From NCBI GenBank assembly GCA_947475465.1, contig CANJLK010000006.1, positions 45,344-109,343 of the forward strand: DNA of 64,000 nt, read 5' to 3'. The notes beneath the pieces are model-generated. The model saw only the letters and a list, made by a program, of their open reading frames with translations, was not told the origin of the DNA and ran no database searches. The translations under genes were made by a program, and so were the position numbers. Origin of the DNA: Caulobacteraceae bacterium (GTDB lineage Bacteria; Pseudomonadota; Alphaproteobacteria; Caulobacterales; Caulobacteraceae). How positions within the stretch are numbered: position 1 is the first letter of the stretch; each line of letters begins with the position of its first letter. Shown piece after piece: positions 7,937 to 16,883 of the stretch.

Positions 7937-9379
7937 ATGGCCGCCCTCAAAGACTCCTACCCGCTCTACCTCGCCAACGTCGCCCAGACGCCGAACCTCG
8001 ACCTTGTGGTGACCGACAAGTTCACCGGCGAGGTGGCGACCCGGGTCGCCCAGGCCGACGCGGCGACCATCGACGCGGGCATAGCCGCGGCCGTCGAGGC
8101 CGCCGAGCCCATGGCCCGCATGGCCGCCTACGAGCGCCAGGCGGTGTTGGCCCATTGCGTGACCCGGTTCACGGAGCGCTTCGACGAACTGGCCATGGCG
8201 CTGTGCATCGAGGCCGGCAAGCCGATCCGCGACGCCCGCGGCGAGGTCGGCCGGCTGATCGACACGTTCCGCATCGCGGCGGAAGAATCCGTGCGCATCA
8301 CTGGCGAAGTCCAGCCGTTGGACATCTCGCCCCGCGCCAAGGGCTACCAGGGGATCTGGAAGCGGGTGCCCATCGGCCCCTGCTCCTTCGTCTCGCCCTT
8401 CAACTTCCCGCTCAACCTGGCGGCCCACAAGATCGCACCGGCGCTCGCAGTCGGCTGCCCGTTCGTCATGAAGCCCGCCTCGCGCACTCCCCTGGGCGCG
8501 ATCATCATCGGCGAGGTCCTGGCCGAGACCGACCTGCCAAAGGGCGCCTTCTCGATCCTGCCGGCCCACCGCGAGGGTGCGGACCTGTTCACCACCGACG
8601 AGCGCCTGAAACTGCTGTCCTTCACCGGCTCGCCTGAAGTGGGCTGGGACCTGAAGGCCCGGGCCGGCAAGAAGAAGGTGGTGCTGGAACTGGGCGGCAA
8701 CGCCGCGGTGATCGTCGACGAGGACATCACGGGCGCCGACCTGGACGACGCCGTGGAGCGGATCATCTTCGGGGCCTTCTATCAGTCCGGCCAGTCTTGC
8801 ATCGGCGTCCAGCGGATCATCGTCCATGCCAGCCTCTACGACGAGTTCAAAGCCCGGCTGGTGGCCAAGACCAGGGCCCTGATCGCCGGCGATCCGAAGG
8901 ACGAAAAGACCTTTATCGGGCCGATGATCGACGTGAAGGAGGCCACCCGCCTGGACAACTGGATCCAGGAGGCCAGCGCTGGCGGGGCCACCCTTTTGTG
9001 CGGCGGCAAGCGCGAGGGTGCCATGCTGGAAGCCACCTTGATGGAAGGCGTCGACCGCTCGGCCAGGCTCTACAGGGAAGAGGCCTTCGGGCCCGTCGCG
9101 ATCCTCTCGAAATTCAACGAGTTTTCCGACGCCCTCGACGAGGTGAACGACTCCAAATTCGGCCTGCAGGCCGGGGTCTTCACCCGCGACCTCTACAAGA
9201 TGTTCGAGGCCTGGGACCGGCTGGACGTGGGCGGCGTGGTGATCGGCGACGTGCCGAGCTACCGGGTCGACAACATGCCCTACGGCGGGGTCAAGGATTC
9301 AGGACTTGGACGTGAAGGCGTGCGCTTCGCCATGGAGGACATGACGGAAATTCGAAACCTCGTCATCCGTCGGCGATAA
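7937..9379 (+). CDS. Aldehyde dehydrogenase family protein
   Basis: This NAD(P)-dependent aldehyde dehydrogenase has 480 residues, the normal family length. It shows the cofactor-fold motif PFNFPLNLAAHKIAPAL, the FTGSPEVG turn, the general-base glutamate in LELGGNA, and the catalytic cysteine in GQSCIGVQRI. The C-terminal signature MPYGGVKDSGLGREG is also present. It probably forms an operon with the TPP enzyme 33 nt upstream and may oxidise that enzyme's product. The sequence resembles broad-specificity members that act on lactaldehyde, succinate semialdehyde or glyceraldehyde phosphate; no closer assignment can be made by eye. Confidence 0.9.
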   Translation: MAALKDSYPLYLANVAQTPNLDLVVTDKFTGEVATRVAQADAATIDAGIAAAVEAAEPMARMAAYERQAVLAHCVTRFTERFDELAMALCIEAGKPIRDARGEVGRLIDTFRIAAEESVRITGEVQPLDISPRAKGYQGIWKRVPIGPCSFVSPFNFPLNLAAHKIAPALAVGCPFVMKPASRTPLGAIIIGEVLAETDLPKGAFSILPAHREGADLFTTDERLKLLSFTGSPEVGWDLKARAGKKKVVLELGGNAAVIVDEDITGADLDDAVERIIFGAFYQSGQSCIGVQRIIVHASLYDEFKARLVAKTRALIAGDPKDEKTFIGPMIDVKEATRLDNWIQEASAGGATLLCGGKREGAMLEATLMEGVDRSARLYREEAFGPVAILSKFNEFSDALDEVNDSKFGLQAGVFTRDLYKMFEAWDRLDVGGVVIGDVPSYRVDNMPYGGVKDSGLGREGVRFAMEDMTEIRNLVIRRR

Positions 9380-9443
9380 CCATACGTATCTCTATCGAAG
9401 CAGCGGCCAGGGCAGGCCATTGCAGGGGCCTGGGGAGGCCGTA

Positions 9444-10277
9444 GTGCTGACGATCGCACAGATAACCGATCTGCATATAACGACCGACACCGACCCGGTG
9501 AATCTGTGGCGGAACGCTGAGCGTTTGCAGCACGTCCTGAAATCCATTCACGCGCTGAAGCCCCGGCCGGTGGCGATCTTCGCCTCCGGCGACCTCGTCG
9601 ACCGCGGCGAGCCGGAAGAATACGAAGCGCTGATCGAGATCCTGCGGCACGTGGAGATTCCAATCTATTTCGGGATCGGCAATCACGACCGCCGCGAGCC
9701 GTTCCTGGCCGCGCTCAGCGGCCACGGCGTCCAGACCGATCCCAACGGCTTCGTGCAATACGCCGTCGACTTCGGCGACCTGCGGGTCATCGTCTGCGAC
9801 ACCCTGGATGAGGAAAGCGAGGGCGGGGCGTTCTGCGAGGACCGCGCGGCCTGGCTGGCCAAGACGCTGGACGAGGCGCCTGACCAGCCGACGGTCATCG
9901 CTTTGCACCACCCGCCCATCGCCAGCGGCATCCGCTGGATGGATCCCGATCCCAAGGCCGGCTGGATCGCCCGGCTGGCCAATGCCGTGCGCGGACACGA
10001 TCAGGTGCGCTCGATCCTCTGCGGTCACGTTCACCGGGCTTTCAACGGCGTGCTTGCCGGCCGCGCGGTGGCCGCGGCGCCGGCCACGTCGATCCAGCTC
10101 ACCCTGGACCTCACGCCGGTCGACATGCGCAATCCCGACGGCCGCGAGATGCTGGTGGAGGAACCGCCCGGCTTCGCCGTGGTGATGGCCTATGAGGGCC
10201 AGGTGAACACCCACGTCTGCGTGGCAGGCGACTATGCGCCTGCGGTGGCCTATACCTCTCCATTCGTGAGGGGCTAG
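9444..10277 (+). CDS. cpdA: CpdA-type cyclic-nucleotide phosphodiesterase (metallophosphoesterase)
   Basis: The 277-residue protein carries every metal-ligand motif of the class III cAMP phosphodiesterase family: DLH near the N-terminus, GDLVDRG, GNHD, LHHPP and GHVH. The likely reaction is hydrolysis of cAMP to AMP in the cytoplasm at a dinuclear metal centre. The GTG at 9444 is chosen because GGGGAGG sits 5 nt upstream and MLTIAQITDLH is the family's usual beginning; the frame extends back to a TTG at 9420. A class III cyclase gene starts 13 nt after the stop, so synthesis and breakdown of the nucleotide appear to be co-expressed. The symbol rests on family resemblance, not tested activity. 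Confidence 0.8.
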   Translation: MLTIAQITDLHITTDTDPVNLWRNAERLQHVLKSIHALKPRPVAIFASGDLVDRGEPEEYEALIEILRHVEIPIYFGIGNHDRREPFLAALSGHGVQTDPNGFVQYAVDFGDLRVIVCDTLDEESEGGAFCEDRAAWLAKTLDEAPDQPTVIALHHPPIASGIRWMDPDPKAGWIARLANAVRGHDQVRSILCGHVHRAFNGVLAGRAVAAAPATSIQLTLDLTPVDMRNPDGREMLVEEPPGFAVVMAYEGQVNTHVCVAGDYAPAVAYTSPFVRG

Positions 10278-10290
10278 CGGGGGGCTGCAA

Positions 10291-12129
10291 GTGCCAGGGG
10301 TTCAAAGGGGCGTATTGGGCCGGCTGGCCGGCGGCCTGGCCGCCCTGCGGACGGTCGCGGGGCGATGGGGCGATGCGGCGGTCGTCGGGCTTGTCGCCGT
10401 CGCCTGTTCGGTCCTGGCCCTGGCGTTGAACGCCACGACGCCTGTCCGCTCGGTCGAGAACCTGATGTACGACCTGCGCGTGTCGTTCAACGCGCCGGCG
10501 GCCCAGCCCGACTTCGCGATCATCAAGATCGACGACGCGGCCACCGCAGCCATGCAGGAGGCGTCTCCCTGCCATTGCCTGGCGCCGATCAACAAGGCCT
10601 GGCTCGGGGACCTGATCGCGGCCCTGGACGCCAAGGGCGTCAAGGCGATCGGCGTCGACTACCTGCTCGACACCTGGTCCTCGCCGGAGGAATTCGCCGA
10701 CTTCAACGCGCGCATTGCACAGGTGAAGGCGCCCATCGTGGTCGCGGTAGATCCTGATCGGCAGGCCGGCGTCGACTACCCGGTGTCACCCAAGCTGATC
10801 TATTCCGACGCCCGGGCCCTGACCCACAAGGACTACGACGACGTCATCCGGGACTACGACCCCAAGCCCAGCCAGTACCTCGCCCTGGCGGCGGCGGTCG
10901 ACGCCGCGATCGGCCGGAAGCCTCCCGAGCACCCTTTCCTGATCCGCTACCGGCAGCCTGACGCACGCCTGGGGGCGGAGAACCTGGGCGCTATCAGTCC
11001 ATCGTTCTCCGCGGCCTTCGTGCCCTTCGTTCCCGAAGTCCAGCTGAAGAACAAGATCGTCTTCATCGGCAGCGTCACCCGATCGGCTACTGCAGATTCC
11101 AGCACGCCCAAGGAGGACATGCACTCAACGCCCCTGCGCTATCGGCCGGGCCACGACCACGGGACACCGGGCGTCGAAGTGCATGTGCACGCCCTGTCCC
11201 AGATGATGGCCGGCGACCAGATTCACAAGCCCGGCCCGTTCTGGGCCGGAGCCCTTGTGCTGGTGGCGGGACTTGGGGGCGCGGCCCTCGGCCGAGGCAG
11301 CAACCGCTGGTGGGTTGCCGTGGCGATCGTCCTGCTGATCCTGGGCGGCTGTTTCATCGGCGCGATCTATTTCTTCCGCTGGTACAACATCATCACGCCG
11401 GTGATGGCGCCGACCATGTGCTTCGCCTTTGCCTTCTTCCTGATGAGCCGCCTGGCCGCTGTGGAGTTGCAGAACCAGCGTGCGCTCTATTCCTCCACCC
11501 TGGAACGCTACCTGGCGCCCCAGGTGATCGACCGCATCGTCGAGGGTCGCGAGGCGGTGAAGATCGGCGCCGAGGAGCGCGAGATCACCGTCATGGTCTC
11601 CGACCTGGAGAATTTCTCGAACCTCGTGGCCACGCTGCCGCTGGAACCCTTCTCTAAAGTGATCAACGGCTACTTCGACGGCCTGATCGAGATCCTCTGG
11701 AAGCATGAGGCGATGATCGACAAGATGACCGGCGATGGCCTGATCGTCATCTTCGGCGCCCCGATCGCCATCCCGGACCACGCCCAGCGGGCGATCGCCT
11801 GCGTCAAGGAGATCGACACCTTCGCCGAGGCCTACCGCGAACGGATGCTGGCGGAGCACGGCATCTTCGGGCGCACCCGGATGGGACTGGATTCCGGCAT
11901 CGGGCTGGTCGGGAATTTCGGCGGCGAGCGCCGGTTCAACTACACGGCCTATGGCGAGGTGGTGGTGATCGCCGCCCGCCTTGAAGCCGCCAACAAGACC
12001 TTCGGGACCCGCATCCTGTTCTCGGCGGAAACCAAGCGGCTGGCCGGAGAACCGGGCGACGTGCGCCCAGTCGGCAGTATCGAGCTGAAGGGCGTTCCAT
12101 TGCCAATTGAAGCGTTTACGACGCTTTAA
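10291..12129 (+). CDS. CHASE2-domain class III adenylate/guanylate cyclase
   Basis: This 612-residue protein has an N-terminal membrane helix (~24-46), a CHASE2 sensor domain expected in the periplasm (IIKIDDAATAAM, KGVKAIGVDYLLD, NKIVFIGSV), three clustered helices (~310-385) and a C-terminal cyclase domain (~425-600). The metal-binding aspartates are in MVSDLENFS and KMTGDGLIVIFG, and the lysine of the latter plus the Thr in FNYTAYGE fit ATP recognition. The transition-state asparagine expected in GDxVNxAARLE is a valine here (GEVVVIAARLE), so catalytic output may be weak or altered. The GTG start has GGGGGG 6-7 nt upstream. Pairing with cpdA suggests local control of cAMP, potentially read by the cNMP domains encoded at the left edge of the window. 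Confidence 0.88.
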   Translation: MPGVQRGVLGRLAGGLAALRTVAGRWGDAAVVGLVAVACSVLALALNATTPVRSVENLMYDLRVSFNAPAAQPDFAIIKIDDAATAAMQEASPCHCLAPINKAWLGDLIAALDAKGVKAIGVDYLLDTWSSPEEFADFNARIAQVKAPIVVAVDPDRQAGVDYPVSPKLIYSDARALTHKDYDDVIRDYDPKPSQYLALAAAVDAAIGRKPPEHPFLIRYRQPDARLGAENLGAISPSFSAAFVPFVPEVQLKNKIVFIGSVTRSATADSSTPKEDMHSTPLRYRPGHDHGTPGVEVHVHALSQMMAGDQIHKPGPFWAGALVLVAGLGGAALGRGSNRWWVAVAIVLLILGGCFIGAIYFFRWYNIITPVMAPTMCFAFAFFLMSRLAAVELQNQRALYSSTLERYLAPQVIDRIVEGREAVKIGAEEREITVMVSDLENFSNLVATLPLEPFSKVINGYFDGLIEILWKHEAMIDKMTGDGLIVIFGAPIAIPDHAQRAIACVKEIDTFAEAYRERMLAEHGIFGRTRMGLDSGIGLVGNFGGERRFNYTAYGEVVVIAARLEAANKTFGTRILFSAETKRLAGEPGDVRPVGSIELKGVPLPIEAFTTL

Positions 12130-12154
12130 CCAAGAAATTCTCACTAGAGTTGAG

Positions 12155-12169
12155 TCACCTCCTAGGTGA
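12155..12169. promoter_or_regulatory. Palindrome TCACCT-CCT-AGGTGA between the cyclase and PEP-CTERM genes
   Basis: Two perfect 6-nt arms flank a 3-nt centre in the 126-nt intergenic space, about 87 nt before the next start codon. No U-run follows, so it is unlikely to be a terminator. It may be an operator; no binding protein can be named. Confidence 0.3.
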
Positions 12170-12255
12170 ATCGCGTTGTCGTTGTATTTTCCTCGTGATC
12201 ACTGAGCCTCGGACGCCGGTGTCGGCCGCGTCCAAGGACAGACGAGGGCTTGGCG

Positions 12256-12924
12256 ATGGGCATGTTCACGGCGACCACCTGGGGACGCAATCTTGCGCAT
12301 CTCGCGCCCATAGCCGCCATCGGCATGGCGCTCTGCGCCGCACCTCCGGCCGCCGCGAGCGTGCTCTACAGCAATGGCACCATCAGCGGCCAGACGCTGG
12401 GGTTCACCATCAACAATGGGTACGCGGTCTCCAACTCCTTCACGCTCTCGAGCGCGGCCACAATCTCCAGCATCAGCTTCGGCAGCTGGGTGGAACAGGG
12501 CGACTCGCTCAACAATGTCATGTGGTCGATCGTTGCCGCGCCTGAGGACTACAGCACCGGCGCCATGGCCCAGGTGAGCTCCACCTTCCTGGACAGCAAC
12601 GGCGAATTCGACATCTTCTCCAGCAGCTTTGAAACAGGCGATGTGACCCTGGCGGCCGGCACCTATTACCTGGTGCTCCAGAACGCCGTGACGTCGCAGA
12701 GCGGCTTCGCCTATTGGGATGAGAACTTCGGCCCCTCGACCGCGTCGGACAGCAGCATTGGACCGCTGACCGCGGACAATGGCTATGGATCTGAAAGTTT
12801 TGAGATCTTCAGCAGCGACAGCACCTCCGCGACGCCCGAGCCCGCGGCTTGGTCGCTGATGCTGGTGGGCTTTGGCGGACTGGGCGCCGTGCTTCGCGCC
12901 AATCGCCGGCGCGCAATCGCCTGA
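12256..12924 (+). CDS. PEP-CTERM sorting-domain protein
   Basis: The protein has 222 residues: an N-terminal signal peptide (APIAAIGMALCAAPPAAA), a Ser/Thr-rich beta-type body, and a C-terminal PEPAAW motif followed by a hydrophobic helix (LMLVGFGGLGAVL) and a basic tail (RANRRRAIA). That tail is the exosortase recognition signal of the alphaproteobacterial PEP-CTERM type, so the protein is probably exported and processed at the cell envelope. ATG 12256 is chosen because GAGGG lies about 7 nt upstream; TTG 12250 and ATG 12262 are less well spaced. No exosortase gene is in the window. The body matches no family recognised by eye. It converges with the decaheme LVIVD cytochrome gene. Confidence 0.85.
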   Translation: MGMFTATTWGRNLAHLAPIAAIGMALCAAPPAAASVLYSNGTISGQTLGFTINNGYAVSNSFTLSSAATISSISFGSWVEQGDSLNNVMWSIVAAPEDYSTGAMAQVSSTFLDSNGEFDIFSSSFETGDVTLAAGTYYLVLQNAVTSQSGFAYWDENFGPSTASDSSIGPLTADNGYGSESFEIFSSDSTSATPEPAAWSLMLVGFGGLGAVLRANRRRAIA

Positions 12925-12964
12925 CGCGCCCGGCCACTCTGGTGCTACCGGAGCGGATGAAGCT

Positions 12965-15900
12965 CTAGGGTCCGGCGGCGATCCAGGCGGCCATGTCAGG
13001 ATCGTTGGCGACGCTGTAGGGCCGGCCGTACCCGTCCGTGAAGAAGCGCTCCATCTCCGGCCGCGAGAACGGCCTGGAGCCCACCCGCCCGAAGATCGCG
13101 ATCTGGCCGCCCGTCTCATCGACGCCCCGGTCGCGGTCCAGCCCCTTGGACATGGCCAGCGCCGGCGATGGGGTCTTCGCCCAGGCGATCAGTTCCGGCT
13201 TCGGAGGCGGAGAGAAGCCGTAGAAGTTCGGCTGGCTGGCCGGGCTTGTGAGCTGCAGCACCTTCATGCCGTTCCGGCCGTCGGCGACATAGGCGAACAG
13301 CGAGGCGTTGGTGGAGCCGACCACCACATCCTCGGCGTCGTTCATCCGGCCGCCGAAGTCGACCTTCTGGTAGATCCGCGGGCGTTCGGGCGCCTTCACG
13401 TCGACGATGACAAGGCCGTCCTTCTTGGCCGCCACGTAGGCATAGGTGCGGGCCACATAGACGCGGCGCGCGTCGGCCAGGGGCACGGTGGCGCCCGCGA
13501 CCAGGCGCGGCTGGTCAAGACGGGTGACATCGACCACTTCCAGCCCGCGCGCGTCGGTGACGAACAGGTAGCGGAACTGCAGGGCGCTGGCCCGCACGTC
13601 CGGCAGTGCCAGCGTCGCCGTCAGGCGGGGTTTCAGCGGATTATCCAGGTCGACCACCACCAGGCCCGCATCGGCGGCGATGTAGGCGAAATGGCCGCCC
13701 AGGGTCACGTGGCGCGCGCCCTTCAGGACATTGCCCGGGTTCCAGGTCACGGCCCGCTTCAGCATGTTGTTGCGCGGATCGCCGTCGGCCAGGGTGTCGA
13801 TGTTGACGAGGATCAGCCCCTCCTCCGCGTCGGTGATGACGGCGTAGGAATAGATCGGGTGGAAGGCCTGTTCCTGGTTGGCCTCGCGCATGGCGGGCGT
13901 GTTGCGGCTGGGCGCGATCGACTGGTTGGTGGGCAGCGCCATGCAGGTCGCGTTCTTCGACGCCACCCGGGTGTTGTCCCCCAGCGGCGAGAACGGCGCG
14001 GTCACGATCTTCTTGGAAACGCCCTTGTTGGCGATGCTGGCCACGTCATAGGCGCGGAACCCGTCCTTGCCGCCGGCCGCGTACATGTATTCGCCGCGCA
14101 GCTGCAGGCAGCGGACCGCGTCGCTGGTGTGCTCTACGACATTGCGGATGTCCTCGGCGCCATCCCCCTCGCCGCCCTTCAGGCCTTTGACGAACGGCGC
14201 GCCACGGACCCAGGTCTTCAGCTCCCGGCCGTTCTTCTCCACGTGCATTCGGTAGAAGTCGGGATAGGCATATTTCTGCAGATAGGAGCCGAACACCGCC
14301 TGGGGTTCGCTGAACTCGGTCACCCGCACCGCCTCAAGGTCCTGGCCCTCGCCGACCCAGGCATGCAGGCCCAGGAAGTTGACGTAGTTGGTCCCCAGCA
14401 GCAGCAGCTGGGCCATGATGGCGTTGTTATCGTTGGCGGCCGAGACGTGGCAGTCGTCGCAGGTCTTGGTCTCGGTCGTCCGCACGGTGTGGGCGAAATG
14501 CGGCGCGAAGGCCTGGCTGGAGAAGCCGACCGCCGAGATCGGCGGCTGCTGGTTGTAGATCCGTTCCCGGTTGATGTTGGTCGAGGTCAGGATCAGGGCC
14601 GACGAGGAGCGCACAGGCGCGATGGTCGAGCCCTTGGTGGTCATGTGGCGGCCCAGCTGGAACATGTCGTCGCGGGCGACCTGCGGATTATAGGTCGCGT
14701 AGTTGCGGGTCTCCTGGGACTCGTACTTGTGGGTATTGGTCTTCCAGTTGGCCTCGATGGGCAGGTGGCAGCCGGCGCAGGACGTCGTCCACGAGGTGTG
14801 GCAGGTGAAGCACTCCATCTCGCTGTCCTTGTGGGCGAGATTGGCTTCAGAGACGCCGGGGCCCCAGGTGAACGGCTTACCGTCCTTGGTGATCTTGCCC
14901 ATCAGCTTGGCGCGGGCCGCGCGGGGGTTGAAGTCGGGGCTGGCGCGGTCGACGGAGTCCTTCACCAGGTGGACCTGCCATTCGAGCTTGGGATCGATGA
15001 TCGAGCGCTGCATCAGCACCTGACGACCATCCTTCTCCACCCACTCGAAGCGCCGCTGGCCGTCGGGATTACGCAGCAAGGACAGGTCCGCGCCGCCCGG
15101 TCCGGCGGCCGGGCCGGAGGTGCGCAGCGTCGGATAGGCGTTGATCGAGCCGTGGCAGTCCTTGCACCGGATCTCCACCGCATTGGCGACCTCGCCCATG
15201 ATCAGGCCCGAGCCGTGGCTGTCCTGGGCAAAGTGGCAGTCGGCGCACTGCATGCCCTTCTCGGCGTGGATGTCCATCATGTGGACCGCCTTGCCCTTCT
15301 GTTCGCCCGGCGGGGTGAACTCGGGCGCGCCCTTCTTGCGGAACTTCTCCGGATCGTCGTTGGCGACGATCTTGCCCTGGGCGTCCAGCAGGTTGCCGTC
15401 CCGGTCGCGCTTGAAGATCGCCCGGAAGTTCCAGCCGTGGCCGTGGTAGTCGGCGAATTGGGTGTCTTTCAGGCTGTCGTTGAGCCCGAAGACGTTGCGC
15501 AGGAAGTCCAAGCTGGCCCACAGGCCGCGGGGCGAGGCGCCTTCCGGATTGCGGTTCAGGACCTTCCGCATCTCTTCGGCGGTCGGATAGCGCTGCCGTT
15601 CAGGCCACATCTTCGGCGCGTCGGCCTCGTAATCCCACATCGTGTAGCCGAGGTAGGTGTTCATGAACATGTTCGGCTGGTGCATGTGGCAGTTCATGCA
15701 CTGCGAGGTCGGGATCGAACGGGTGAAGGCGTGGGTGATCGGGTGCCCGCTTTCCGACCTGTCGATGGTCGGGTCGACCGTGGCCGACTGGCCGTCGCGG
15801 CCATACTGCGAATAGCCCAGACTGTGCTGCGGCTGGCGGTCGTTGGCGTAGACTACGTGGCAGGACGCGCAGCCGGAGGAGCGGTAGTCGCCCGGCTGGT

Positions 15901-16876
15901 CATTGGTGCCCATGAACCAGGTGAAGGGGTCGTTCAGCCGCGTCTTGTGGATGTTCAGCAGCGGGATGGCCACGCGCAGGCCGGTGCCGGGACCCCGGTT
16001 GGACTGGCGGATATCCGGCCGCCCGGGCTCCTCGAGCCGCTGCAGTTCGCCGGTGGCGTCGGGCAGGCCGATCTCGGGGAAGGTCGGATTGATGTTGCGC
16101 CCGCCGCGCTCGAAGACGCGGAAAATGTCGCCGGGCGGCGTCACCTGCCAGGTCGGCAGCGGATAGAGGGCGGGCAAGGCGCCACGGGCCTTCTGTTCCG
16201 GCGTCACCGTGCCCGGCGGATTGCCCGGCGAGACGATCTTCGCGGGCTCGCCGTCCTGCGTATAGGCCTCACCCAGGATGTAGTGCTTGAAGGGCAGGAT
16301 TCCGTTGTTGTAGGCGGCCCCACCGAACAGCATGGCGCCGGACGCCATCAGCGAGCGTTCGGCCTTCTCGATCAGTTCCTGGTGGCAGGCCCCACAGGCC
16401 TGCCGCGCGACGCGGTAGTCCGACGGGTTCACGAAGCGGACGAAGGCCGGCGCCTCGCGGTTGAGGAGGGTATAGCTCTCCTTCGGATTGGCGGAACTCG
16501 GGAACTTCCAGGCGCCCGGATAGCGCGGCAGGACGTGGGCCCGGTCGCGGATGCGGGCATATTCGGCCTGGCCCTTCTTCAGGCCCGCCGGCGCCTTCAC
16601 CGTCGCATCCCCGCCATGGCAGTCGGCGCAGCCCAGTACAACCGCGGTTGAGGCGTGCATCGAGGGCGCGTCGGAGGCCGAGTGGCAGCTTATGCAGCCG
16701 GCGCTCTTGGCCGCGGCCTGATCTTCGGTCTGGGTCTTCGGGGCCGCAGGCGCGGCGACATAGGTCCGGGCGACGGGCTTTTCTTCATCCCCGGCGGCGT
16801 GCAGGGCGACAGGCATGGCGAAGATCAGCGCCGCCAGCGCCGCCATCCTCCAGGTCCATGTGCCCGCTTTCCCCAT
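12965..16876 (-). CDS. Decaheme cytochrome c with C-terminal LVIVD repeat propeller
   Basis: This is a 1303-residue exported protein with signal peptide WRMAALAALIFAMPVALHAA. The first ~850 residues hold ten CxxCH heme sites: CISCH, CADCH, CGACH, CASCH, CMNCH, CADCH, CKDCH, CFTCH, CAGCH and CDDCH. The C-terminal ~400 residues contain repeats of the LVIVD family at about 40-residue spacing (GLVVVDLDNPLKPRL, GLEVVDVTRLDQPRL, GLVIVDVKAPERPRI), expected to fold as a beta-propeller. No lipobox was seen, so it is periplasmic or secreted. It is last in a leftward operon after a beta-barrel gene (7 nt gap), and the pair resembles porin-cytochrome electron conduits in layout though not in recognisable sequence. 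The propeller might bind a partner or the electron acceptor; function is inferred. Confidence 0.88.
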   Translation of the reverse strand: MGKAGTWTWRMAALAALIFAMPVALHAAGDEEKPVARTYVAAPAAPKTQTEDQAAAKSAGCISCHSASDAPSMHASTAVVLGCADCHGGDATVKAPAGLKKGQAEYARIRDRAHVLPRYPGAWKFPSSANPKESYTLLNREAPAFVRFVNPSDYRVARQACGACHQELIEKAERSLMASGAMLFGGAAYNNGILPFKHYILGEAYTQDGEPAKIVSPGNPPGTVTPEQKARGALPALYPLPTWQVTPPGDIFRVFERGGRNINPTFPEIGLPDATGELQRLEEPGRPDIRQSNRGPGTGLRVAIPLLNIHKTRLNDPFTWFMGTNDQPGDYRSSGCASCHVVYANDRQPQHSLGYSQYGRDGQSATVDPTIDRSESGHPITHAFTRSIPTSQCMNCHMHQPNMFMNTYLGYTMWDYEADAPKMWPERQRYPTAEEMRKVLNRNPEGASPRGLWASLDFLRNVFGLNDSLKDTQFADYHGHGWNFRAIFKRDRDGNLLDAQGKIVANDDPEKFRKKGAPEFTPPGEQKGKAVHMMDIHAEKGMQCADCHFAQDSHGSGLIMGEVANAVEIRCKDCHGSINAYPTLRTSGPAAGPGGADLSLLRNPDGQRRFEWVEKDGRQVLMQRSIIDPKLEWQVHLVKDSVDRASPDFNPRAARAKLMGKITKDGKPFTWGPGVSEANLAHKDSEMECFTCHTSWTTSCAGCHLPIEANWKTNTHKYESQETRNYATYNPQVARDDMFQLGRHMTTKGSTIAPVRSSSALILTSTNINRERIYNQQPPISAVGFSSQAFAPHFAHTVRTTETKTCDDCHVSAANDNNAIMAQLLLLGTNYVNFLGLHAWVGEGQDLEAVRVTEFSEPQAVFGSYLQKYAYPDFYRMHVEKNGRELKTWVRGAPFVKGLKGGEGDGAEDIRNVVEHTSDAVRCLQLRGEYMYAAGGKDGFRAYDVASIANKGVSKKIVTAPFSPLGDNTRVASKNATCMALPTNQSIAPSRNTPAMREANQEQAFHPIYSYAVITDAEEGLILVNIDTLADGDPRNNMLKRAVTWNPGNVLKGARHVTLGGHFAYIAADAGLVVVDLDNPLKPRLTATLALPDVRASALQFRYLFVTDARGLEVVDVTRLDQPRLVAGATVPLADARRVYVARTYAYVAAKKDGLVIVDVKAPERPRIYQKVDFGGRMNDAEDVVVGSTNASLFAYVADGRNGMKVLQLTSPASQPNFYGFSPPPKPELIAWAKTPSPALAMSKGLDRDRGVDETGGQIAIFGRVGSRPFSRPEMERFFTDGYGRPYSVANDPDMAAWIAAGP

Positions 16877-16883
16877 GCCGCCC

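Noticed and set aside
12155..12169. CRP-type cAMP site near the cyclase
   Set aside because: TCACCT-CCT-AGGTGA does not fit TGTGA-N6-TCACA; kept only as an unassigned palindrome.
12872..16651. Open frame of 1259 codons opposite the decaheme LVIVD gene
   Set aside because: It is the antisense shadow of a strong gene with ten heme motifs and shows no domain of its own.
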